In this document: one piece after another, positions 16,874-26,200 of the stretch
Layout of the letters: each line of letters opens with the position of its first letter
Position numbering within the stretch: the stretch's first letter is position 1
From: Algoriphagus sp.
GTDB lineage: Bacteria > Bacteroidota > Bacteroidia > Cytophagales > Cyclobacteriaceae
Reading direction: 5' to 3'
Assembly: GCF_024305035.1 (NCBI RefSeq)
Contig: NZ_JAMWZB010000033.1
Coordinates: forward strand, 1-51,575
DNA: 51,575 nt
Made by a program: the position numbers and the translations under genes
The notes under the pieces: generated by a model
What the model was told of the DNA's origin: nothing
Database searches by the model: none
What the model saw: the letters and a program-made list of their open reading frames with translations, nothing else

Positions 16874-18124
16874 TTAGGGGGATTTTTCCTTTTTCTTCAA
16901 AACACCCCCCTGTTCTAAGCCAAAGATATCCAGTTGTACAATTTTCAGATTTCGATCTTCCATACTCAGTTTTGCTGTTTGTAGGATCGTTTGGAAGCAA
17001 ACATAGGAGATTAGGTTTGCTCTAGCCATGGCTACCAAGGTGGTAAACTGCTCACATTCTTGAATTCGCTTGTGGATTAGGCTGAATATCAGGTTGGCGA
17101 TCAAGACGGTCCAGACTTGGGTCTTAATTCCCTCTGGGCTGTCCGAGAAAAAATAGCCCAACTCAAAATTTTGTTTTAGTTTCTTAAAGAAGGGTTCAAT
17201 CTCCCATCGGTTTTTATAGAGCAGGACAATAGTGTGTGCTTGAAAATCAAACAAGTTGCTCAGAAACCGAAAGATTTTGCCGGTCAGTGGATCTTTGTAG
17301 GTGATCAGCCTGGCCTCAGAAGACTGATTATCTGCCTTTAGCTCTATCTGCTGATCCAACATCGTCCCTCCGTAAAGAAAGTCGTGGGCTTCTGCCCTGA
17401 TTTCCCTGACCACCTCATACTTTGCATTATTGTTGAGCCGGGTCACGAAGTAAGCTCCCTGATCGGTCCACTTACGATAAACTCCGTAGTTTACATAGCC
17501 TTTGTCAAAGACATAAATGCTGCCCGGTTCTACCTTCAGCTGTCCGAGGAAATCCTTGTCATTGCTACTGGCAGGAGTTAACCAGACCAACTCAGGTACC
17601 CTATTGTCCAGAGGAAGTACGGCATGGACTTTAAGCCCTCCTTTTTTCCTGCCGTTCATGGGGTTTCTGCCCGCCCCTTTGAACAGGTCTGTGAATAGAC
17701 TAAGGGTGGTAGAATCAAATACCTTTACCTGGTCCGGCTTGGCTTCCCCATTGATTGGAAGACTTAGATAGCTGTCCGATATCTCGGTTCGGTAATGAGC
17801 CAAAAGCAGGTAATAAATGTAGCCAAACACCTCATTGGGACGCTTTCGGTTAGCATCAGAAAGGGTACTGCTGGCAGGAAGGCGGAAGATCCCCAGGTAG
17901 CTCAATTTATGCTCCAGAAAAAGAAGGCACTTACACAAACTGTTCAGCGACTGAGCTTTGGATACCACCCCGTAGAGCATGAAAACCAGCTGCTTCCAAG
18001 TGCTCATGGTTTTGTAATAGTGGTCTGATTTAAACGTCTGAGTAGCTAGATCCACCACTTCACGGGGAATAAAAGAAAGTAACTGGCAAAGAATCGGCTG
18101 TCCGGATAATTTTGTATGTTGCAT
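16874..18124 (-). CDS. IS4-family DDE transposase
   Basis: A 416-residue transposase of the RNase H-like DDE type that cuts and joins the ends of its own element. Start at ATG 18124 gives the normal family opening MQHTKLSGQPILCQLLSFIP; an in-frame TTG at 18160 is less likely. The N-terminal DNA-binding region is followed by KVFDSTTLSLF (first Asp), GGLKVHAVLPL, YVFDKGYVNYGVYRKW (second Asp) and YKNRWEIEPFFKKLKQ, which contains Y-2-R-3-E-6-K with the catalytic Glu. Reading frame intact. A terminator-like hairpin just upstream may stop outside transcription from entering the gene. Confidence 0.95.
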   Translation of the reverse strand: MQHTKLSGQPILCQLLSFIPREVVDLATQTFKSDHYYKTMSTWKQLVFMLYGVVSKAQSLNSLCKCLLFLEHKLSYLGIFRLPASSTLSDANRKRPNEVFGYIYYLLLAHYRTEISDSYLSLPINGEAKPDQVKVFDSTTLSLFTDLFKGAGRNPMNGRKKGGLKVHAVLPLDNRVPELVWLTPASSNDKDFLGQLKVEPGSIYVFDKGYVNYGVYRKWTDQGAYFVTRLNNNAKYEVVREIRAEAHDFLYGGTMLDQQIELKADNQSSEARLITYKDPLTGKIFRFLSNLFDFQAHTIVLLYKNRWEIEPFFKKLKQNFELGYFFSDSPEGIKTQVWTVLIANLIFSLIHKRIQECEQFTTLVAMARANLISYVCFQTILQTAKLSMEDRNLKIVQLDIFGLEQGGVLKKKEKSP

Positions 18125-18158
18125 CGGGATACTTGTAGTGTGGTAACCACAACATCCC

Positions 18159-18195
18159 AAAAAAGGCGGAAAATCCCAAACCGGGACCCGCCTTT
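18159..18195 (-). terminator. Terminator-like hairpin guarding the transposase gene
   Basis: AAAGGCGG at 18162-18169 pairs with CCGCCTTT at 18188-18195, with an inner TCCC/GGGA stem at 18174-18177 and 18183-18186. Read on the minus strand, the stem is followed by six T, like an intrinsic terminator, and lies between the right end of the element and the transposase start. This could block read-through from neighbouring genes, a known way for insertion sequences to limit transposase. A small palindrome TGTGGT-A-ACCACA lies next to it at 18139-18151. Confidence 0.6.
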
Positions 18196-18239
18196 CTCTT
18201 TTTTGTATTATTCCAAGAACTTCAAATTATCTCTTTTTC

Positions 18240-18256
18240 TTTACTCGGATGACAGT
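18240..18256. repeat. Right terminal inverted repeat of the IS
   Basis: TTTACTCGGATGACAGT, the exact reverse complement of 16821-16837; it forms the transposase-promoter-side end of the element. Confidence 0.92.
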
Positions 18257-18267
18257 AATAAATAATT
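18257..18267. repeat. Right copy of the 11-bp target-site duplication
   Basis: AATAAATAATT directly after the right inverted repeat, identical to 16810-16820. Confidence 0.9.
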
Positions 18268-19163
18268 AAAAAATAATCTTAACCATTACCATAATTGAAC
18301 TAATGAATAACAAATAGATTTCTACCTTAATACGGCTTCGCCCCTTCAGTCCCGAAAACTTGAAAAATTGAGTGAAATCGGCCTTGAATGATTTCTTTCG
18401 CTCCTTCGCCCCTCAATTTTACTGTTTCTAAGTACTTAGCGTTTTTTAAAATAAGATGAGAAAATTTCCCCGAGAGGAAAGTTTAAATTGTGGAAATCCA
18501 CTAACCACTTGCCCGCTAAAAGGCCAAGTCAATTATTCAAGAATTATGCTACAAATGTACAAAATAGAGGATTTTTAATAGATAATTTTAACATATACTT
18601 AATTGGTTTTGTACATACTATTTTTTGTTTTTAGAATACATTTTAATGAATTAAATCAAATACTAATTTTCGTAAGTGATTATATTTCATTTAATGAATT
18701 ATAAAAATTAGGACTAAAACCTTCAAACTCAAATACCTCACCTTATTCATAGAAAAGATTAATTCATTGTATAGTTTTTAGGATATTTTGTTAGCGCATG
18801 ATATACCACAGATTCTAATATCTTTTTTTGGTTTTACCAAAGTTATTAATGCTTAAGAGTTCTTAGAAAAATTTTTCAAAAGGAAAATGCTTAATTCTTA
18901 GCTGGTATGATTCCAGGATTTTGAACGATGGCTTATTCTTAATTTCACTCTAAGCAATTTTATGAATGCAGAGTTTAATTTCAAGACCGGAGAAAAGATA
19001 AGTTAAAGAAAAGCTTCTTTCAATAGATTTTAAATCTGTGAATGACGATTTAGATCCAACCTGGCACGGTTAGAATGAAATTTCCTAGATTTAACGATTT
19101 AAGTTTTTCAATTCGTCTTCCACTTTTTTGCCTTCAGTGATTCCTTATGTAGTATCAGAAAAA
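18268..19163. other. Gene-poor stretch right of the IS
   Basis: About 900 bases with no supportable gene on either strand. Around 18333-18421 there is a patch of higher GC with a repeated CTTCGCCCCT and an inverted pair AAAATTGAG...CTCAATTTT; the rest is AT-rich with many stops. It could be decayed sequence. Confidence 0.4.
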
Positions 19164-19736
19164 TCAACCAAGCGAGGTAATTAGCTGCTTTAGTCTACCC
19201 CAATCCTGAATTTTCCAAAACTGGCTATGGCCAAAATTCTCGGCTAGAAACTTTTCATTGCTACCTCCATTGACAACAAAAGGCTGAGATTCAATCTCAT
19301 CAAATTTGGGAGAGGTATTTACTTGACTTTCTAAAAATAACTTGATGCTGGCCCCATAATCATAAACTCGGACGAAATTGGCAAGCTTTTGATTTTCAAG
19401 ATAAAATTCATATTTGCTACAGGGCTTGTGTTCAAGGTGATGAACGTAACGATTGACCTGAAATGCTTGATTGTGGATGGTTGTAGAAAATGTTACCGCA
19501 GGGCTTTGGCTAGGTAAATCCCAAAAAGGTAAATTCTCAATCTCTGCTAGAAGGCGCTCAGTTGGCGAAATAACTTGAGCAACCTTATGATGAGAATCAA
19601 AATCCATCAACATGGTAAAGGCATCAAAAAGTACAGGTTTACCCACATAGCGATAGGTTACCTTATGACCTTTGAGGATTTTTGTTCTGGATTTATACCC
19701 TGTTAAGGCTTTAGAAAGTAAATTGAAAATCTTCAT
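19164..19736 (-). CDS. Hypothetical protein, unrecognised
   Basis: A 190-residue protein that I do not recognise. It has no signal peptide, no membrane span and no familiar motif. It is soluble-looking and basic at the start (MKIFNLLSKALTGYKSRTKIL), with aromatic-rich segments such as LPFWDLP, YVHHLEHKP, VYDYGASIKLF and HSQFWKIQDWGRLKQL. It is flanked by ~900 bases of apparently non-coding DNA on one side and ~500 on the other, between the insertion sequence and the giant adhesin gene. Codon use and the length of the open frame argue that it is real. Function unknown. Confidence 0.65.
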   Translation of the reverse strand: MKIFNLLSKALTGYKSRTKILKGHKVTYRYVGKPVLFDAFTMLMDFDSHHKVAQVISPTERLLAEIENLPFWDLPSQSPAVTFSTTIHNQAFQVNRYVHHLEHKPCSKYEFYLENQKLANFVRVYDYGASIKLFLESQVNTSPKFDEIESQPFVVNGGSNEKFLAENFGHSQFWKIQDWGRLKQLITSLG

Positions 19737-20013
19737 GGCTCATGGATTAAAAGGCTAAATAAAAAACGGATTCGTGCTTGAATCATTGCCTATTGCAAAA
19801 TACAGCAATCATGCCATGCGTGACCTTCTAAAAAATGAATTAAGTGTTTTCCTTCTTAGTTGGATGAATTCAGGAAATCTTAAGTAATAAACTAATGAAT
19901 TACCAAACCGATGAATTGAATAATTTCTGAGTGGAAAGTATCCGAATTTTGATTTTTAAATTGAAATTTAAATCTGTCATTTGTCTCAATAAATCAGGAT
20001 TGGTTTCTATCAT

Positions 20014-20060
20014 AGTTTAAACATATAAGTTTTGATTTTTCCAAAAAAGGTGTTTAAACT
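20014..20060. repeat. Perfect 10-bp inverted repeat with PmeI-like cores
   Basis: AGTTTAAACA at 20014-20023 and TGTTTAAACT at 20051-20060 are exact reverse complements 27 bases apart, and each arm contains the palindrome GTTTAAAC. The two dyads could bind a dimeric regulator or fold as a long hairpin. Function unknown. Confidence 0.5.
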
Positions 20061-20095
20061 AAAAATTATACTTACCTAAAAAAATAAAATGGGCT

Positions 20096-20121
20096 AAAAA
20101 TACCCAGAACTGGGTATTTTT
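20096..20121. terminator. Bidirectional terminator after the giant gene
   Basis: A perfect 12-bp stem (20096-20107 with 20110-20121) of GC core CCCAG/CTGGG flanked by A and T runs, with a two-base loop. The A/T arms supply a T run in either direction, so it can end the giant gene's minus-strand transcript. Confidence 0.75.
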
Positions 20122-20183
20122 TGGGACAAAATAAAACCCGAAATTTAAGCATGTTAAGTTTTAAATCTGGCAGTAGGCCAACT

Positions 20184-20212
20184 AAAGAGCTTCTGGTTTC
20201 CAGAAGCTTTTT
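20184..20212 (+). terminator. Plus-oriented terminator-like hairpin
   Basis: AGCTTCTGG (20188-20196) pairs with CCAGAAGCT (20200-20208) around a TTT loop, extended by weaker pairs, and is followed on the plus strand by a run of seven T. It sits 25 bases past the stop of the giant minus-strand gene. The T run points the other way, although the stem would form in both transcripts. Confidence 0.6.
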
Positions 20213-20236
20213 TTCTTTAAACCTTAGGGCCACAGC

Positions 20237-23200
20237 TTACCTAATTAAAACAAAGACCCCAGAACGCTCTACCTTAGTACCGGTTCGGGTCATGAATACC
20301 GCTCGGTAAACATAATTCCCATTCATGGCCTCTTGCCCTTTATAGGTCCCATCCCAACCTGGAGATTCTAGACTTGAGGTTTCAAATATAAGCTCACCCC
20401 ACGTAGTGAAAATATAGAAATCCATGGATGCTATCCCCCGATATTTGGGTACAAAGAATTGATTCTTTTCTCCATTTGGGGTAAATGCATTTGGCACAAT
20501 AATCAAATAATCATCAAATACTTGAATAAGCCGCTGAGTCTCTGATATACAGCCAAAGGAATCGATGGTAGTTAAAGTCACCGTATACGTTCCTTCAGCC
20601 TCATACTGATGAACCGGATTCTGCTCGGAACTCGAATTGCCATCTCCAAAATCCCAGTCCCAAATCATTGGATCACCGACAGAAGAATCCAAGAATTGTA
20701 CATCCTCCAGGACTTGGACATCACTGTTTACCACGGGTTGGCTTCCTGCAAATTCAATTTGATAATCAAATTCAGCAATCAATTCGGTATCCGCAATGAC
20801 TACAGCAATTCTATTTACAGGTGTAAAGCACTGACTATCTTTAAATGATGCTTGTACCAAATAGGAGCCACTCAAATTAACAGCAGAAATCTGGTCCAAT
20901 CTCAAAGGAGAACCTGATGGCGACTCGATGATATAATCAAAGACATTCGGGTTAAAACCTTCAATGAATTGGGTTAAATCCACGGTCTGATTGGGATCAC
21001 ATACAATACTTGGATTGGAAACACGTAAGGTAGGCAATGGGTTAACGGTGACGGTAACTTCCTGTGATTCAGGAGGACAAACCCCATCACCTGATACCAT
21101 CACAAAATAGGTGTACGTCCCTGGTTGTGCCGTCAACCCATTGATTTGTAAACTACCGGAACCAGAAGATTGATATGTGGCACCGAACTGATCGCTTGAG
21201 GCGTTTAATAAAACAGGTTGGGTCAATGCTTCATCATAATACCAATCAAAGCTGACCGAAGCAATCGACTGACTGAATGTTGCCATCAATTCACCGGTCT
21301 CCCCCTCACAAATGGTGATATCATCCACGCTAATTACGGTTGGTTCATCTGAAATGGTGATGGCACCATTATTTAATAGGCAGCCCTTGCTGTCTGAAAC
21401 CCGGATTTGATAATCTCCCGCTTGCAAACCGGTAAAGCTGAAATCTCCTGTAGAATTCGTGTTTTGTTCTTCGAGTAGAGATCCCGAACCAGAAAATAAA
21501 GAAACAGAATAAGGAGCGGAACCTCCTGAAACTAGACCGAGTATCTCCCCATCTTGAGATTGGCAACTTGATGGATTAACTTCAAATTCTTCAAAACTCA
21601 ATTCTGCCGTTGGTCCTAGAATTTCGATAGTTTCTGTTAGTTGAGTTTGACAACCTGTGGTATTTTGCACTACGACTTGATAATTCCCTGGAACAAGGTT
21701 TTCAATGAGTCCATTTGAATACGAAGTGAAAGCTCCTCCGTTCAAACTGAATTGAAGCTCATCGATATCGGAGCCAGAAAATTGAATGCTTCCACCCTCT
21801 CCAAAACACGCTTCATCTTGTTTCACGTAGCTTACTTGTGGAGCTGAATCGACCTGTACTTCTACTCTTTTTTCTTCCCCTTCACATATTCCAGGTCCGG
21901 AAACGGTAACAAAAAGAACGGGATTGTTTCCTGCTACTAAGCCATCCAATTGAAGCGTTCCATTGGAATTGATGGAAATAGAGACTCCTGCTCTGCTATC
22001 CCCATCGCTTAATAAATTTGCGGCCGATACACTACCCCAATACCAGGAGTAACTGGCATTGGAGTTTGCGGGATTAACTTGAGGAGTGAGGATCGCAGAC
22101 TCTCCTTCACAAATGGCTAGGTCTTGCAAAATAATTTCAGATGGACCGTCTACTAAGGTGAAGTTCCCTGTGGTGTTGACGAAACAACCATAAAGATCTG
22201 TGATCTCTATCGAATACTCTCCTGGACTCAAATTTGAAAACCGGATGGTGTTATCCCCAGTATTTTGGCTTTGGATTTGGGTGCCATTTTCCAACAAGAC
22301 AGCCGCATAATTAGGGGTGCCTCCATTCCACGTAACTTCAATGAACCCGTCATTGCTACCACAGGCAGAATTTTTGGTTTCCACATCTATAATTTCCAAT
22401 AATTCAGGTTGGGTAATTTCAATACGGTAAATCTCTGATAAGCAATTTGCCTCATTACCAACCTGTATTTCATAAATGCCTGGAGCAAAATTTAAAGCCT
22501 CTAAATCTTCTGCGCTAATCCCGGAAGCACCATTGATGGAATATACAAAATCACTTTCTCCACCCGAGGACACCCTGATTTTCCCATCTTCAACCCCGAA
22601 ACAGGTGATATCTGATTTTTCGAAAACTGGTGCAGGACTAGCTCTAACCTCAAAAGCAAAAGGTATCTCTTGTCCAGTACATTCAATGGTTAAGTAATAG
22701 GTATAATTTCCAGCAGGTAAACCGCTAATTTGAAGCCCTAGCGTTGTGCCTGATTCTTCAAACACATAGGCCACTCCAGGAAGATTAGGATCTTCTCCTT
22801 CTGATATAAGATCACCTAGGTTAGGCGTTTTTGACCAAGTAAAAGTGGTAGATGAGGCATCAGATACCGTGTTGATGGCTTCTAAAGTAATTAGTTCTCC
22901 TTCACAAATCGGGTCTACCGCAACCGGCGAGTAATCAGGTTTATTTTGCTCGGTAATTTCAAAATCAAATACGGCTTTACATCCTTTTTCATCCACAACA
23001 ATTAAGAAATACACACCCGGGCCCAAATTAGAGATTCCACTTAGGTCTCCTGAGTTAATTACAGGACCATCTTCTGCATTACTTCTCCATTCAATTTGAT
23101 AGTTCCCCCATCCTCCTTGGATCTCCAGATTAGAAATACTTCCATTCTCCAGATCACAGGAACTTCGCTCGACAATAACATCAGGACCAAGGCTTATGGG

Positions 23201-26200
23201 TGCTGTAGGGCCCTCCACAAGTAAATCAGGAATTTCCAAAGTACAATTAAAGTTACCTGACTGATCACGAACACTGATGGTATAACTCCCCGGCTCCAAG
23301 TCACTAAAGAGCGGAGAATCCTGCCATGGACCTCCATTTAAGGAAAACTCTAGTGGATCATTACCTCCTTGAATATTAATCAATTCGAGCTGGCCATCAT
23401 TTTCCCCAAAACAGGTAATTGGCGTAATAACAGGCTCTGCAGAAATCTGTTGAGAAACCTCAACTTCAGCCACTTCTGAGATGGTACAAAATTCAGGTCC
23501 AGACAACTGAATGTAATATTCAAAAGTACCTGCTGGAAGATTAAACACTTCCAAACTTCCATCTCCGGTATTGATTTGATACATAATACCAGAACCAGAA
23601 GGATCGTAATTGGAGGTAATGGGTTGAGTAAGGTTTTCATCCAAAAACCACCTGACTTGGGGCGAATTGCCTGAAGCAGTTACGATTTGAGGTACTAATT
23701 CGGCTATTTCCCCTTCGCAGATAAAATCCTGCATCGGATCAATTTGAATGGTAGTACCTTCATTATTTACTAAGGTAAACTCATTTGGAAAATCAAGTAA
23801 ACAACCGTTCGAATCCTGAATTGTAATAGAATAATCACCCGGTCCAAGATTTGAGAGTGAATAAACGCCTAGGTTTTCACTAAAACTGAATTGGTCAATT
23901 GCTTGTCCGTTGATTTGAATTTGATAAGGTCCAACTCCCCCTGAAAGCGTAAAGTCAAAGCTCCCATTGTCATCACCACAAGTAGGGTCTTGTAAATTCC
24001 CTTTGCTATAAACCAACGCCTCAGGCTGGGTAATCTCGACTTCAGTTTGGGAAAAACAACCGGTTTGAGAATCAGTGATCCCCAGAGTATAGAGTCCTGA
24101 AGGTAAATTTAAGGATTCTAGTTCGTTCTGAGTCATGGAGTTCCCTCCATTTAACGTATAAGTATAAGTCGAACTCCCCCCGGAATTCACTGTGATTTTT
24201 CCACTTTCTTCACCAAAGCAGAGCACATCAGTTATTACAAACTCTGGTGCAGGAAGCGGGTTCACAACGGCTTTTGCCTCTACTAATTCTCCAGTACAAA
24301 CCACCTGCAAATAGTAGGTGTAGGTACCCACGGGCAATCCCTGGATGGTCAATTCATTATTCTCCGCTATGGTGTAGGTTATATTAGGGTCAGTTGCATC
24401 GGGTCCAGTTTCCAAAGGAAGAGTAGTTGCAGCGTCTGCATACCAAATTAGATCTGTTGGAGCGGCTCCACTCACTGTTTGTACAGGAATCAAAGAAATT
24501 GATTCTCCTATACATACCTGGTCTTCGGTAATTGAAACTTCCGGAGATGGGAGTTCACTGATTTCAAAGGTGCTTATAAACTCACAACCTCCTTCATCGA
24601 CAATGGATACGAAATACGTACCAATGGCTAAATCCGATAGTTCAAGAAAATCCGTTGCTATTGGCGTAGAGTTAAGATCATCCTTATACCAAGTAAGGGT
24701 ATAGTTTCCGTACCCGCCACTTATCTGAATGTTGCTAATTTCTCCATTGTCTAAACCACAACTTGTAGAAATTAGGACTGGATCGTCATTGATACTAATA
24801 GGGGCGCTTGGGCCCACTACGGTAAAGTCTTCACTCAGGCTACATCCTTGATTCGTCTGAACGGTGAGGGTATGGTCTCCTGCGGAAACTGCATCAAAGG
24901 TATTGGACGCTTGAAAAGGTCCACCGTCCAAACTGTATTCAAATACCTCATTGCCCCCAGAGGCATTTGCGGTAACCGTTACGCCTTCTCCGAAACAAAT
25001 TTCTTGATCATAAACCAATTCCAAATTAAGGCCAGCAGAGATGGTGACGGTAACTTCTTCAACTGGAACCGGACAGAAATTTTCACCAGAAACTCCCAAA
25101 TAATAAGTAAAAGTACCTTCTAAAAGACCTGAAATTTCAAGGTTTTCGCCAGCTAGATTATAAGAAATAGAAGGATCGCCCGAATCAGCACCAGCCGAAA
25201 TTAATTCGGTCATGGCCGCATCCTTATACCAATTTACCGTTCTGGGAAATCCTTGAGTGTCTATCTGAGGGACCAATTGGATCAACTCGGATTCACAAGA
25301 TTCGATATCTTCCAGAACAAGGGATACTGCCGCCTTATCATCGTTGATTATGGGAGCCGAAAGTGCAGGACTGATACAGTCATTTGAATCTTTTGCCTCC
25401 AAAGTATAAGTACCCGGACCCAAATCGGTGAAACTATAGGCATCCGAGGTAGCGACTGTACTTAAAACGCTTCCATCCAAAACAAGGCTTACCTCATAGG
25501 GCCCATTTCCTCCCGTCACCGTACCTGAAATTGCTCCATTACTTTGGCCACAGGTCGCGTCGACAATGGCTTGATCGATCAATTGAACCTGACTGGGTTG
25601 ATTCAAAGGAACAGAAATATAATCCAGGCACTGCGTGTCTAAATTTCTAACCAGAATTACATAAGGATTTGATTGAAAAGGCAAATTTGAAAATACGCCA
25701 GTAGTATTGTTCTCTCCGGTTTCAGTCAACGTGTATTCATAGTTCTCACTTGGATCAGCTGCCGCTGATCTAGTAAGGGTGATTTGACCATCACTTCCTC
25801 CAAAACAGCTAATGTCTTGGGTAGAAACATCCACTTGAGGAATTGGATTAACCTGAATTAAAAAAGTTGATTCTGGCTGATCACAGGCATTTTCAATTCT
25901 TACCACAAATTCGTGTCCAGCAGGATTTGGTGCTAGATTTCTAAAGGTGGCGGTTAATCCATCCCCTGAAATTTCAATGGTTCCCCCTGCCACGCTCTGG
26001 CCGCTGGAAAGTGGACTAAATGCAGAACCGGTGCCTACCCCCCATTGATAAACGGGATTTGCAGCCGGAGTACCCAAGCTAAGGACATTTAGTTGAGCTA
26101 CATGTTCATCACCTTCACAAATCGTCGCATCATTTGGAAATTCGAATGCCGGATCTTCTTGAATTGTCAACTCGAAATTCTGAATCACCTCGCAACTGTT

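Larger units (their letters stand above)
16821..18256 (-). mobile_element. Complete IS4-family insertion sequence
   Basis: A 1436-bp element bounded by perfect 17-bp terminal inverted repeats and flanked by an 11-bp direct repeat, carrying one intact transposase gene on the minus strand. Length, end structure, duplication size and the transposase's Y-2-R-3-E-6-K signature agree with the IS4 group of the IS4 family. Its base composition is visibly richer in GC than the flanks. It has landed in AT-rich intergenic DNA and breaks no recognisable gene. Perfect ends and duplication mean little decay since insertion. Confidence 0.95.
19737..20236. other. Intergenic region after the giant gene
   Basis: No gene seen. 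It contains a 10-bp inverted repeat (20014-20060), a strong bidirectional hairpin (20096-20121) and a plus-strand terminator-like hairpin (20184-20212). No clear promoter was found ahead of the 190-residue gene. Confidence 0.5.

Noticed and set aside
18160..18160. TTG as transposase start
   Set aside because: The ATG at 18124 gives the normal IS4-family N-terminus; the extra 12 residues are cysteine-rich and overlap the regulatory dyad.
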